Below are positions 1-12,291 of a stretch of 64,000 nt of DNA, one piece after another. The stretch comes from Yamagishiella unicocca (Eukaryota > Chlorophyta > Chlorophyceae > Chlamydomonadales > Volvocaceae). The translations under genes were made by a program, and so were the position numbers. The stretch covers positions 62,001-126,000 of the forward strand of contig BDSL01000099.1 of assembly GCA_003116995.1 (NCBI GenBank), written 5' to 3'. How positions within the stretch are numbered: the stretch's first letter is position 1; every line of letters begins with the position of its first letter. The notes beneath the pieces are model-generated. The model was not told the DNA's origin. It saw nothing but the letters and a program-made list of their open reading frames with translations, and searched no databases.

Positions 1-54
1 GGGGCAGAAGCCTTCCCCGCTGCATGCGTGGCGCCGGCGTTGAGGGGCAAAGCC

Positions 55-689
55 ATGGACCTTGGCGGCCTGCGGCAGCAAGGGCGGCGCCAGTTCTCAT
101 CCGAGCTGGCCGCCGGATTTGTCTTCCCGCCCGACCTACAGGACCTCACGATTCCACTCTGCTCCCTCAATCGCCCAGTCTTCGAAGCCGCATGCGCCGC
201 CTACTCGCGCGGTGAGGACGCCGATGGGGCTGGAGTTTCCTACTCAGAACGCGGCCACCTGAGCGCCGACAGCGACAGAAAGAGCCCCAGCACTGGCAGC
301 AGCACTGCGGGATCCTCATGGCCAGCGCTGCGATGCGCCGTGGGTTCTGTGATCGACAGAGGCACCGAGTTGGCGGCGTCTGGGGGTCGAGGCGGCAGCA
401 GCCTGCGGTCCCTCCACATCCCCACGTTAGCGGGCTACTCGCACTGGGAGGGCAGCTTCTTGGCTTCAGCCAAGGACTTTGAGAAGCTGGCCGGCCTCGC
501 GGATCTTGAAGTGCTGCACGTCAGCTTGGAGCTGGGCTCCTTCCAGCTGAGCCGAGACAGCTTGCGCGCGTGCTTCCAGCACCTACGATCCCTTCGGAGT
601 CTCCGGGTAAGTTGGACGAGGAAGGGTCTGTCTGCAGCTGCTCGCTACTGTCTGCCGCCGAGCGAGGCGAAAGGATAGATGTCTCGCGC

Positions 690-723
<34 letters not shown>

Positions 724-1281
724 TGTAAAAGCTACATGCGTGCATGCGTTGGGAGCGTGCGTGCTTCCGCTGGCTTTTTTATCCTTCGTCACGGGATGCC
801 GAGCAGCGCAAGGTTTAGCCTGTGTTTGCACCGGTAGCACTCACTAAACCTCCGTGATCAAACACTCAATTAATCCTCTGTTGTGCCACACGTCTTACCT
901 CGACTTGCGCATCATCAGGAGCTGCGAGTCGGTGAGGCAAAACAGCCCACCTGCTTCTCCATGCGCAAGCGCTCCTCCAGCGAATGTGGAGCGGGTGTCT
1001 TCGGCGCAGCTCCGCTGCCCGCCCTCCTGTCAAACCCAGCCCTGGAGCAGCTCCAGCGGCAATGGCCGCGGCTGCAGACGCTGCAGTTCTTTTCTGAGAC
1101 TGTCGTGCGCAGTGGCGAGCGCCTGGTGGTGCCAAGCGGCTTGGGTGATGTGCGTCTCTTGCCGTCGCAGTGCGCCTGCTGTTCAGGGCCACATCTGCTG
1201 GCAGCACCGCCGCGGAGTGTGGGTCGGTGGGAGAAGGGCTTCCACGTGCGGGGCTTGGTCACAGCGCAGGCGGACCAGTGA
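55..1281 (+). CDS. Leucine-rich-repeat-like protein, 5' end possibly outside the window
   Basis: Two exons, 55-606 and 919-1281, join in phase 0 (donor GTAAGT at 607, acceptor CAG ending at 918). The frame is open back to base 1, so the ATG at 55 may be internal and the real start may lie upstream of the window. The junction falls inside a leucine-rich stretch (LRSLRSLR then ELRVGEA), and the surrounding LxxLxxLxV spacing resembles divergent LRRs of F-box or ribonuclease-inhibitor type. No F-box is visible. The protein ends about 120 residues after the junction with a Cys/His-poor tail. The intron carries a GT microsatellite. Splice and frame agree well; the family name rests only on leucine spacing and no function can be assigned. 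Confidence 0.55.
691..721. repeat. (GT)15 microsatellite in intron
   Basis: Fifteen uninterrupted GT units lie in the single intron (607-918) of the LRR-like gene. Likely length-polymorphic. Confidence 0.95.
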
Positions 1282-1534
1282 AGGTGCAGGTTTCCCCTGC
1301 TAGACGTGCAAATGAATTTCTGGTGCGCCAAGTGAGGTGATACTTCTTGGCAGTGTGGTCTTTTAGACTGGAGTGATGGACCGGTTGGGGAGTAGGTTTG
1401 TACAGCCGCGGCCGAACGGCCAGCGGAAAACTAGATTTGGGGGCATTAATTTTCGGAAGCGTCGTGTCTGGCCACAGTGCCAGTCCGTGCCTCCTTCTTT
1501 TATAATTTGAGCAGGAGGTTGCTTTGAGGTCGCC

Positions 1535-1539
1535 TGTAA
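1535..1539 (+). terminator. TGTAA polyadenylation signal
   Basis: TGTAA lies about 250 nt after the stop of the LRR-like gene. TGTAA is the usual chlorophyte polyadenylation signal. Position and strand fit, but use is inferred. Confidence 0.45.
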
Positions 1540-4500
1540 ATTGGCTTGTAGGTTGATGAGTGTCTAATTAATTCTGAAGAGGCTGGGCGTAGGACATCTG
1601 TCCCGCTATCCTCCCGCGTCCGTCAGTCCAAAAGGTTTCTTTGTTGACACGGTCAGCCAGAAGTCATCGTGCGACGTCATTGACGGGTTTCGTGCCCCAT
1701 GCGTTATGTCTGCGGCCTCTGGTCCACTTGACCGAGCGTTCTCCCGAAGGATAAGAGTTGATGCTAGTTGCAGTAAATTGTAGATATTAGTAATCGGTGG
1801 AAAGTGATTGTGCACGGATTTGGAGATACCGAGAGGTTTTTGTGCGGTTAGGTCTTCGTTGCTATCGTTACGGCTTCGTTGCATAGGTTAAGGTGCGCAC
1901 GTCCGTCGTTGTCTCTTCCATCGCTGCGCCTGCGAGGCGCCGGAGTTTCATTAGCGGTTCTCTGCGACCTTCACGATGCGTGAGGAGCTGGTGTTTGAGG
2001 ATGGTCGGAAAGATTTACTGTTCTCCTTTGCAACGGTTTCGGTTGCTCATAGCATAGCTAGGTGAGGGTGTACGTTGTGGGAGGTTTCTCCAGAGCCAGC
2101 GATTAAGCTTCTGTCGGTCGCTTTGAATAGCAAGGTCTTCCTGTGGGTGTACGTGCGTGCGCGGGATTTCAGCATATGTCGTTCCCTCAGGTGCTTGTCC
2201 GTAGCCATGTCGGGTTGTGGTGCCAGGTTGCCTGCTTTGACACCGAGGCCATGTATAGCGAGGTATTATGACGTCTGCTGTCAGCTTTATATTGAGCCTC
2301 GTTTGAGGATTGCCGCACCACTCTTGCCAGCGGGCATGACAGCCCGGATGGTTATGGACAACGTACGCAAAGTTGGACTCGCGGATTGAAATTCCGTTGA
2401 TGTCAAGATTGAAGCGCATCGGGACAATTTTTGGAGGCGTATGGACGTGATGAGTTACGAACACATCCGTGCTGGCTTCAGTAGGGGAGAGTGATGGGTT
2501 GACTGTGGGGGAACAGCTGTTGCTTGCAGCTGGTTTTAAAGATCGGACGATTGAGAGTGTGCCGTGTGTATGTATTTGTTACGGATGTTCTTGGTCGGAG
2601 AGGTTACTGTCCAAGAGCTATGATGGCAAAGTATTCCCTTACCCCTTACAATGGATAACGTTATTATCGTCGTCCACCTTATACAACAAATTGACCAGTG
2701 TTACTAGCCACTGGGCTTGGTAGATGTGTGCGAGTGCTTAATTGTAGGTATGAGTGAGTCCCTACGACCTAGAAGTGCATGTCTGGGTTTTCTATATAAA
2801 CGTGCTCGAGCGTGCTAACAGAGGAGCGTTGTGTTTGGTTGCAGGGATAGTGCGCTAATCCAGTTACATCCTGTTCGGCTTGCGCGAGTGCCCAAGAGCC
2901 AATGTAAAACCCTGATTGTATGATCCAACAGGATGCGTCGAAAAACAGGACTTTGGGTCCTTGTAACCTTGCCACAGGGTCGATTCATCTAGTAATACCG
3001 TACATGTTACAGTGGGTTCCAGACCAAAAGGCAGAACGACGTTCCATGTACCGGTGTATTACGCTAAGCCGCGGAACTCACGGAGAATGAATAATCCAGC
3101 TCACGAACCCCCAACGGAATGCGAAGCTCCTTCATTTCAGGTGCAAAGGCGCCAAAGGCAACCTGCGCGTAGCCTTTGGCGCCTCTTAACTAATAAACGC
3201 TCGAGTTTGCCCTCCCGTCTTTCTACAGCCAGGAAGACCCACCTCGCTTTAGGTACTTTGATCAGGTCTCCAATAAGCAGCCTGGTGTCCTGCCCCATCG
3301 CCGTTTTAACGCCTGTTTTACGTTTGGCGAGGCGAGGAGCCGCACGGCTCGTTTAGTCTGTTACCACCTGGGCTACACCCCCAGACACGTGTAACACATC
3401 ATCATCATCGCCGTGCCCTGCAACAAGAGCAAATTCTCCCTAGCCTCGTCCCCTTTCTATCTGGCTCTAGCTAGGGCTTTCGGTTTTCGGATTCCGGAAG
3501 AGCCATCGAAAGGCCCTGTCGATCATATGCTTGGCATTGTGGCGATTGCGTTTGCAAGGCCCATGCGAGACGGCGGAAAAGACAACGATTTGCCTCACAC
3601 CTTGACGTCTGACATGTAGGCTAACCCATTCTTCGTTGCCTGCTCGAGAATGGCACCGCGCCGAAAATCCACTTTGTAAGTGGCCTGGCGTCGGGGGACA
3701 TGGTGAGCTTGCAACGTTACATTATCACAACCGCAAAAGCCTGCAAATTTAAGCAAGAGAAGGGATGGTTGGCGCAGAATTGCTCAAAAAGAGCGCAAAC
3801 TGAGACGTGACACGTTCATGGCAATACAAGCAACAGCTCATGACATGCTCACAGCAACATAAGCAGTAACTAACGCCAAGGCGCCCATAAATTTCCAGAT
3901 TATAAAGCGACGAGGACTGGAAATTGTGTTACTTGGATTAGACAAATACATTGCACCCCATAAGACCTCAAAAGGAAAAGAATACGAAAAACACCCGAAA
4001 TACACACCGTCAATCCGTTGTTTTTCGTCTCATCACTCACAATAAGGGAGGCAACACCTCGAAAGAGAGGCGCATCAGCACTCATATATGAAGGAGGCAG
4101 CAACCTTGCGAAAAACCTGCTATCCCAGGTGCGGGTAACGTTGCGGCTATAGGGTAGTACTACCGACATCAATGGCTCTAACACAGCACATTCAGAGTTC
4201 CAGACCAGCATTCATCACTTGCTCCGTTTCTGATCCCTCTTATTCCACTTCCTCTCCCCGCAAGCTTGCACATGTACCCGTGTCACGCCAACGCCTCTTA
4301 AGGCTCGACATGTTAAGTTGATTGGCTTCGTACCATCTCAAACGCGCTTGTCGTAATTCTGTGTTCGCTCAGACATCATGTCATCAGCAAATCATTGGCT
4401 CCTGGAAGGCACACCAGTGGCCACACCCCAGTCGGGGTAGGGAGACCTACTGCAGCAGTGGCGGCGTCAAATGTTTGTGTACTAGCATTGTGAACGCATG

Positions 4501-5151
4501 CCCACTGTAAGCCACCGCACCATCTCCCATGTCACCTATGGCCGTGAATCGCCCAATCCCGCCAAACTATGACCAGACGTGTAAAGTACACAAACAGGTT
4601 CAGATGCGTCGCTGTTCGCTCACCAAGGGGTCCCACGAGGACTGCCAACATGGCGAGTGGAACAATGTGAAGGAAATATTTTTCCTGACGACGTCCAAGC
4701 CATATGGAGCAGGGTGACGTAGTAACGTCAACAGAGTGGACGGACATGCACAATCGAACACAGTCCGTTATTTTTTCTTGCATATCTTGCGCTTGTGGAT
4801 GGACGCTATGGAACCAATGTGCGTGCACCTTGCCTTTGGGCGACAACCGCGCGCACACACTAACACGAATTGCGTACACGTACACGCGAAAGAAGTTTCA
4901 TCGGGGACGTGCACCTGCTTCTTCTCATCCGACAGCGGCAAACACGCTGTAGCCAACTCGGCTTGCCTGACGTCAAACTCTTCGTATTCCTCTCATCCCG
5001 CCGCTCGCCCTGTCTTCTCCGACCTAACCGATGCAAGTAACATACTTGATCCAGGTGACGCAACGAAATGAAAGGTCATACAAGGGACCCCCAATCCGTG
5101 CATCGCCCACTTTCATGATTGGACCCTGCAGGGCGCACCGCCACGCCTCCA
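1540..5151. other. Gene-poor stretch
   Basis: No exon chain with consistent splice phases is visible on either strand. GC content is lower than in the genes further right, and open frames are short with no recognisable domain. The one structured element is a 13-bp perfect fold-back at 3147-3184. The segment could hold old transposon remnants, but no terminal repeats or reverse transcriptase/transposase motifs were recognised. Confidence 0.5.
3147..3184. repeat. 13-bp perfect inverted repeat
   Basis: AGGCGCCAAAGGC at 3147-3159 and its exact reverse complement at 3172-3184 flank a 12-nt loop. No neighbouring gene explains it. Confidence 0.85.
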
Positions 5152-7832
5152 CTACAGGAACACCTGCACCTCACGGGTAGCCCCCGCAGCCGTAAGTTCC
5201 ACGGCCAGAATGCCTCCAGTGCTGTCGTAACGCCAGCCCGCCTGCTTGCCGTCGACGGCCACGCGCTGCACCGGCCGCGACTCCTCCCCCTCGCCCTCCC
5301 CGTCCTCGCTGCAGGGGTCCATGCTGAGGCCCTCCTCAGCGCCCTCCACGAACATCAGCAGCGTGCCAGCCGACGCACACATGACCTCCACCTGGACGAC
5401 CAAGCCTAGGTTGGTGAGGCTGGTCCCTGCCGCCTCCTCATCCGCGGGGACAGCGCTCAGCGCGCTCGCTGGCATGATTCGGCAGCACCGGACAGCACCA
5501 TCGCGGCCGCTGCTTGTCTTGACTCCTAAGAGAGCAAAGCTTGCGACCACTCGGGCCGCGGCCCCAGTCGGAGTGGACGACGCGGGGCGCTGGTAGCCGC
5601 CCGTGGCGGGGCTTGAGGCAGCAGCTATTACCTGTATGATGGGAGCGGCGGTAATGCTGCGCCCAGACAATGCCAACGCCGGAAGACGCGGCGATAGGGC
5701 AGGAGGCATCGACGCCAGCGGTGAGGATGCGCCGGTGGCCACAATATCGCCGCCACAGCTGTTTGAGCGGGACATTGTTGGCGATGGCGTGGCGGAGGTG
5801 GTCGTAGATACCCCGGCGGAAACAGCAGAAGGCGAGTCCGCGCCACCAGATGCGCGACCAACAGGCGACGCGCCGGCAGCGGCAGCAGCACGCATGCCGC
5901 TCGTGGGCGCCATCTTTAGCGCTGCAGCAGTGTCCATGACCGCCAGCACGTGGCCAGTGGCCGTGCCATACACAACACTCCTGCGATGACAATGGCGAAA
6001 TTAAAAGAGGCCATGTTTGGTCTGCCCGCAGAACGTTCCGAACAGCGTGGTGCGATCATTCAACAGCGCGGTGTCCTTGGACGAGTGGGGTGTGGGCTAG
6101 GCAGGACTAGGCGCTAGCCAAGATGTTTTACGCCGGCGGACAAGGAGCTGACCGCACTTCGTCAGGGTATTGTGCCTACCAATTTTTCGACTAAAAGCAC
6201 TATCGAGATTCCGAGAAAATCATGTGCGCCACCCAACAGATCTACAGTTAAAGGAGAAAAAACCACCTGTTGGATGCGCGGCAAACGTCCTTTCTGGCAT
6301 TGGACTGCAAACTCCTCAGGAGTTGCCGATTTAGGTCACTCGACCTCCCTTCCCTGGTACGTTCCGCAGCGTTTGGGCACTCACATTCCAGAGTAGCGCA
6401 AGCCCAGCGGTGCCGACATGCCCTGGCATAGGCGTAGGCTAGGCGCTTGCATAAGCGGCTTGGCAGGGCACCCTGGGCCAGCCTGGGTAGGGAAACGGGA
6501 TTGAGGAAGCAGCAGGACCACGTCAAGATACGGGAGCTTAGTGGGGCAATCTGAACCAATACCATGATGAAGGTTTAAACAACAGCATGAATGTAAATTA
6601 GGCAGCTAAGGGTACGGCCCGGTAGCAGCAACACAACGAGAGATGTAGTCTTTGCAGACGTGCAGACCGTAGGCAACCCCCTAGGGTCTGGGAAAGCTTG
6701 AGCAGACGTCAGTCCACAGAACACATGTAGCCAGCTAGCATTCCACAGCCATATCAGTTTTGCAGGCCTTCTGTGCTCACCTGCACCAAGATGCCTTCAT
6801 GCAGCTGCTGTTCCAGCACTGAAGAACCCCCTCCTGCCTTGACTCCAGTAACTTTCCCGTAAGCAGGGATCTTGGTAGATGTCAGTGTGGCATCGAATCT
6901 GAGTCGGTTAACGCCATCTAGGAGAGGCAGGATGTACGCGCGGATATCAGCATCCGGAGTTCCTGAACGGTGGTAACGATAGGGGATCATGGTTAGTCAG
7001 TTCCGCAGCCCCGGGCGCAATCGTCAGTACAGCGTGTACTGTTCACGAACCTGTGGCGCCAGCCAGGATCCGGGTCGCATCCAGAAGGGCGGCATATGGG
7101 TCCGGCCCACATGCGAGCGCTACCAAGCCGCTGCTCGCTGAAGCCGTCTCGCCACGTGCAGGAGACGGGAGAACACGCACCTCGCTGATGTTCGATGCGC
7201 CTTCCCTGAGGTCAGAAACCGGGGAAACACCACATCAGGCAGTCCGAGAAAGATTAGTGACTCACGTCCCGAAAATTGGGCGGCCGAATTGGGTACTGCA
7301 GCATATGCTCGCATAACTAAATATTTGCAATATTGGAGGCTGCAAGTGCAGGCCTCGGCACCTTGCTTACCTGGGAAGGAGCAGCGAAGCCCCATGCTCA
7401 GGCGCCAGCAGCACGACGTATTCAGGATTCGCCCCCAAGTTATTGCCACAGAAGCATACCAGTGCCTGGACCTTATCAGGCTGTTCACTCAATTTTGCCG
7501 ACGGCGACGAAGGCACGAAAAGATGCCTCCTGCCCGCATCATACACACCGGCCATGACTGATACCGCCAAAAGCTGCATACAAATGTGAAAGAAGATGGG
7601 CACTAAGGTTCAATCGTCGTGTTGCAGGGTTTGGCGCGTTGATTCAAAGCGGTCGAATCAGACCCAGGTCGCAACAGCACCGGGCAGAACCTACCTCGCA
7701 CAACGGGCTTGTACCGTCAGCTCCAATCTGGGCGGCGTCTATGTTGAGCGTACGAGGTGTCGCCGCCGAACCGTCATCGCCGACCAGCAGCCGCAATCCC
7801 GACATCTGAGCCCCAAGTGATACAGCAGTCAT
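5152..7832 (-). CDS. Raffinose synthase/SIP1-like (GH36) protein, catalytic barrel not found
   Basis: Exons read on the minus strand: 7832-7695, 7573-7371, 7205-7051 and 6962-6781, all with matching phases, and a last exon from about 5977 to the stop at 5152. The first three exons resemble the N-terminal beta-domain of raffinose synthase/seed imbibition proteins, including a YVVLLAP strand and a CGPDPYAALLDATRILAG segment, which in that family directly precedes the FGWCTWDAFY start of the TIM barrel. The last exon resembles the family's C-terminal beta-domain (VAVDGKQAGWRYD, then ILAVEL). No barrel motif (WCTWD, DDGWQ) occurs anywhere between or elsewhere in the window. Exon 4 ends in phase 0 while the last exon needs phase 2, so at least one exon in 5978-6780 is unidentified. 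It may be a barrel-less paralogue, a pseudogene, or two gene pieces brought together. Assignment is by eye. Confidence 0.45.
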
Positions 7833-9892
7833 GGACGCGGGCAGTTGATTAGCTAGAAGTGCTCCTTGCGTCGCGATTTCCTTCCGTTGGCTGCTGGTGA
7901 AGTCGGCGCTCTTAGGTAGTCTACAACTACAACGAGTCAAACGTTGTGGTAAGACTGCCTATGTCGGCGAGCTGAACGTAACTTCGTAATTATCTATGAA
8001 AAGTGAACTCGAGAATGCCCTCGGACTGTATGTATATATACTTTGCGCGTGTCGTGATCTCGCATGGCATCGGAAATCTCTCGAACGGAATTCATTACCA
8101 ATCTAGTATGGAACCAGACCTCACAGGAATGGCACGTCATTTGATCGGAATTTTTTAATCAGTGTTTCCTATTTACTAAATATAGTAAGTGAGCAGAATG
8201 ATGTGGTTCCCATGAGCGGCCCATGGGCCTCGGATCCCTCAAAACCTCGCAAAACCTCTCACAACAATTTGCACATGCGCTGACCTTGCAAATAAAGAGC
8301 CTTCATCCTTCATACTTGTAGCTTTGAAACAGGCTTTTACGACACAAGGCTGCCTTGACCCGCAATACCTTCAAGTGCTTTCAGGTGCAGAGAGTGCAGG
8401 GCATGGCTTTTGGCAGCAACAGAAGGCTTCTCAGTCTCGCGGCCAATCTCATGTCACCGCAGCGGATGGACGCACGGACAGCAAACGCGGGAAAGAGAAG
8501 GAATACCGTGTTGCATGCCTCGTTTAGAAAGGTCGATGGAAAGCGCACAACGAGCTTTCCGTAAAACCGTATTGCACGCGGGGATCTCTAGAGGGGGAGA
8601 GATACAAAGATAAGCAGGGGGCGGTAAAGTATGCGGACCAATGGTAATACGTTGCTGCTACTGCCACGGTTTACTTTCAACCTTCATGACTCTTCATGCA
8701 GCATGATCCTGCAGCGACTAGGAACAGTCTGGAACAGCACCAGATGATATGATGCCAAGGTGTCATGCCCCACAGCAGGCTTCGCCTGTCGCGGACACCA
8801 GGTGTGACCTCGACCTGTTGCTGGGTGGCGCGGGCGCGCGGCACCACAGCCCCGCGGACTGGCGCTGCTGGCAGGCGGGCTGCAGGTTACCAAGCTGCAG
8901 GGTCTTAAGTTCCAAACGTAAAGGCGGCGCTGACTGCGGCTGCGTCGACCTAGTGACCTATTCACGCAGCAAGGAGCCGCGGGCGTTCTTCCAGCGCGGT
9001 GTGTTACATTGTGTAGAAGCACACCCAAAACAACCAAGCAGAAGAACCACGCCGAGGAATGAGGCGTGGTTCCGCTAAGTACTCTGCGGCACCAACGGAT
9101 TTGGCCAGAAGGGCCCTGCGCCCGACCTGAATCGCGAGATTCACACGTGTCCCCATCGCTGTCGAAACGAGTGGAAACGGAATCCATGACGCAATCAATC
9201 CTTACAGCAACAGAGGCGCTGTAGTTACGGCAACAGCATACAAGCGGGAACGCAGATGCCCTGTCTCCGGAACCGATGCCGGTGAAACGTACGTGCCGGC
9301 GCTGGGGCGTGGCAAAGGCATCACGACTGCTTCCGGAACCAGCCATTATCTGCCGTGTTAGGACGGCACCTTTAAGCGTCCCCTATCTAGAACTTACGAG
9401 TTCCATGTCCGACTACAAAACAGGAGGTGCAGGGAGGTGACGGCAAAGGGTGCTCCCTTCGTCTCGCTCGTCATCTTCGTCACTGCCGTCGGCGCTGCCG
9501 GCCTGTCACGGCCATGAAACAGCGATCCAGATAGACTCGCATCAAGGCCCACAACCTCACTGGCGCCTCCATCTGTTCCTTGTCCTCCCCTATCTGCCAG
9601 GCTGTAGCGACGAAGAATTGCGCAGCCGCACACTGTCAACTCCGAAGTTATCAGTAGACATATTGGCCTAACAGGTACAGGTTTTGGCCGGGGCCGAACC
9701 TGTAGGTTCAAGGTTGCAACGGCTCAGATCGTGCGCACAACGCGAGTGTAATGAATTGCAAGCTAGGCATTCCGCAACCATCAATTGTTTTTGGAAATCT
9801 CTTTATTATATCCGTTCCCATGCACACGTTACCATTAATGGGTTTATCGCAGCAGCCTGCTGCCCCTCTACACACATCCGATCCTGTTGTCC
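7833..9892. other. Intergenic, no firm gene
   Basis: An uninterrupted 220-codon minus-strand frame runs 9346-8684, starting at an ATG and containing one hydrophobic segment (about 15 residues around FFCLVVLGVLL). No family was recognised and nothing confirms that it is expressed. The rest shows AT-richer DNA and short frames only. Confidence 0.35.
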
Positions 9893-9897
9893 TTACA
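9893..9897 (-). terminator. TGTAA polyadenylation signal (minus strand)
   Basis: TTACA on the plus strand reads TGTAA on the minus strand, 136 nt past the stop of the LigB-type dioxygenase gene; spacing typical of algal 3' UTRs. Confidence 0.5.
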
Positions 9898-10032
9898 GGC
9901 CTCGAAGCAAACGCCTCGTATACTCCCACCCACCACCCGTGTCGGAACGATAACAACCCACTTCAAACGTTCGGTAATTGCGTCACGTGATGTCCAAGAG
10001 CCCTTCCACCTCAATCTTCCACAAGCCGGCCC

Positions 10033-11396
10033 TCATGCATCGCCCTGAAAGTCGAAAACGGCGCACATCATGCCGTAGTAGGACGGGTGCCCGTACTCCA
10101 ACAGCACGCTGTGCATGTTATCGGGCTTCACGCCGTCCATCAGCCCCTGCAGCAATACTAGCCCCGGAAAGCCGCATGATTTCGCTTCGCCCACGCTTTT
10201 GGCAGCCGTCTTGAGCAGCGCGTTGCGGTCCAGGTCATGGGCCCACTGCTGCACCGCGGTGTCAAATCGAGCCGCGTGCTCACTGTAGCCATAGGGCCCT
10301 GCCGGATCCCACGTGTGCGCCAGGTCGCCGCTGACCACGACAGCGATCCGGTCGTCCAGCGCATCCAGATGCGTGAAGAGGCTCTTCCCCAGCGCCAGCA
10401 GCTCAGGAATCATGCTGACGCTGTGTTCGTATCGGCTGGAAGGCATGCTGAGGATGATAAGGCGCGGCAGGCCCGAGGTGGCGATGGTAGAGGACTGAGC
10501 GCCATTTTCGCCTCCGCCGCCGCCGCCGCGGTCGAATGTCTGAGCGCTCAACCTCCGCCGATGTTGCAGGCTGTGCTGTTTTCCTGAGATGGGCTGCTCG
10601 CTGCTGACGGCCGACCCAGAGTACGCGCGCTCGAGGAAATACAACGGTATGACCTCGGCCCATCCCAGAGGCAGAGGAAGCGTGCCCTCGCCGGGCGGGC
10701 CGAAGCCTGAGAGTGACATGACGTTGTTCCCGTGGGCCGCCAGCGCCGTTTCGAGCTGCTTGGTGAGGTGCACGTCTAGCTTTGTGCTAGCATTGTAGAC
10801 GCAGGGCTGGAAAGAACAAGGCAGCCACGCGTCCACAGACACGCTGCCCGCTGTAGCGGCACAGGATGCAGGTTGCGCGCGCGAGGTACCAAAGGGTCAA
10901 GGAGCTGTCAAAGTGGTTGTGGAGGGCGTCGGAGGGTGAGTCGGCGTGTACGGCAGAGCCGCGGATGGGGCCGCCGGTGTTTGGGAGGGGCTCCGCGAGC
11001 GCAATATGTCAAGAAGCAGACCGTCGCAAATGCCAGCTCGCACGTCGTACTGCACCATAGACAAATTCACCGCAAAAGAAGCGCGATGGCCATGCACGAA
11101 CCTGCATTTGGGTTGTTGTAGAGCACGTACGTCTGCGGAAGCGCGAGCCCATGTGGCGTCACGAGGAGCACAACCTCGGCCTCAAGACTTTGGATGAAGC
11201 TACCAGCGTTCAAAGCCGCGTAGTGCAAAGCCATCGCTGCATCTGTGGCATTGTCCGAGCCATTAAAGTTCCGTGGATCCAGCGTAAGCGCGCCATGATG
11301 CATTACTGCCCCACCCACAATGTATGCAACAACATATGGACAAACGCACGCAAAAGCCACTATGCACAGGAGCGTGCAACTTTGTGACGCCGCCAT
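10033..11396 (-). CDS. LigB-type class III extradiol dioxygenase-like protein
   Basis: Two exons, 11396-11102 and 10850-10033, join in phase 1 (donor GTTCGT, acceptor ctacag) to give a 370-residue protein. The ATG at 11396 opens a hydrophobic segment of about 20 residues that looks like a signal peptide or anchor. Then come features of the LigB superfamily (PF02900): a VMHHGAL segment with candidate metal-binding histidines, VVLLVTPHG, an NNPNAAGS segment spanning the splice site, VVVSGDLAHTWDPAGPYGY with a third candidate ligand, and a C-terminal GHPSYYGMM. The family includes ring-cleaving non-haem iron enzymes and zinc DOPA dioxygenases, but algal members are mostly uncharacterised, so substrate and activity are unknown. 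A low-complexity insert (residues about 160-190, with a Gly run) interrupts the domain. Splice agreement makes the model strong. Confidence 0.8.
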
Positions 11397-12291
11397 CCGT
11401 CAAGATTTTCGGGGAGCAATGACGGATTTAATTGCCGGTATGCATATTTCCTATACGGAATGTGGATTACGGTTTTTCAAAAGGGAAGCAACTACTCATA
11501 ATCGTTTGTTAGTCATCTGCAACAGCCGTACAGAACCGGTTCCTCGGCGATAACGAAGTGACAAGGGTGATTTTCAGGATTACACGTACGCAAACGATTA
11601 CCTTAAGCTGTCACATCGTACGCTTATGCTCCTTGCTTGTTGCTCTAAAATGCGCGAGGCTCATACCACACGCACATCGATTCCGCGAGGCCGTGGCTTG
11701 CATGATGTTGCGCTCGTAGGAACTTGTGAATCATTGAAGCCCACGCAGCGGGCGGCGCGGGGAGATGCTCGCCTGAACGGATCATACGGGCCGGTCCCGT
11801 AGTGGTTGGCACTGGTTGGCACGGGAAAAACCCGTGCCGGACCCTGCAACCCGTGCCAACCACTACATTGTGTTAATGCGTGTAACAGTATCTCCACGCT
11901 GGGCGACCCTGCTTCTCGTAGGAGTATATGCAGCTAGTACCAACCTATCCTTTTAGATGATAACCTACTGATAACGACACTGCATCAATGGCCACGCGCT
12001 ATCACATCGGATCAAACCCTACCTACCGTACGCGTTATGCAGTCGCAAAGCATGTCCCAACGCTGCCGCTTCGCATCCGTCACTCTCGTCCTAGCTTATG
12101 ATGTTTGTCCATTGCCCGACAACGGCGGGCCGAACCCTCCGTTCTCACACAGCAACACACACGCCACTTGCCAGTATCTTTGCGTACAACGCCTGCATCA
12201 TCAACCACCCCAAGCGGCGCCCTATCCCACACACCGCAACCATCTTCCCCGCTCCTCACTCCTCTGGCTTTCCTGCCCTCGCCCTCCGCCC
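11397..12291. other. Intergenic region with nested fold-back
   Basis: This lies upstream of the LigB-type gene and downstream of the exchanger gene, both on the minus strand. It must hold the LigB promoter and the exchanger's 3' UTR. Apart from the inverted repeat at 11799-11866 nothing is recognised. Confidence 0.5.
11799..11866. repeat. Nested inverted repeat
   Basis: GTAGTGGTTGGCAC at 11799-11812 pairs exactly with 11853-11866. A second copy, TGGTTGGCACGGG at 11813-11825, pairs exactly with 11850-11862. GGCACGGG/CCCGTGCC also forms a tight inner hairpin around an AAAAA loop. The structure can fold in alternative ways. Confidence 0.85.

Noticed and set aside
8684..9346. 220-codon minus-strand frame as a definite gene
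   Set aside because: Single uninterrupted frame with no recognised family and no splice or polyadenylation support; kept only as a note in the intergenic entry.
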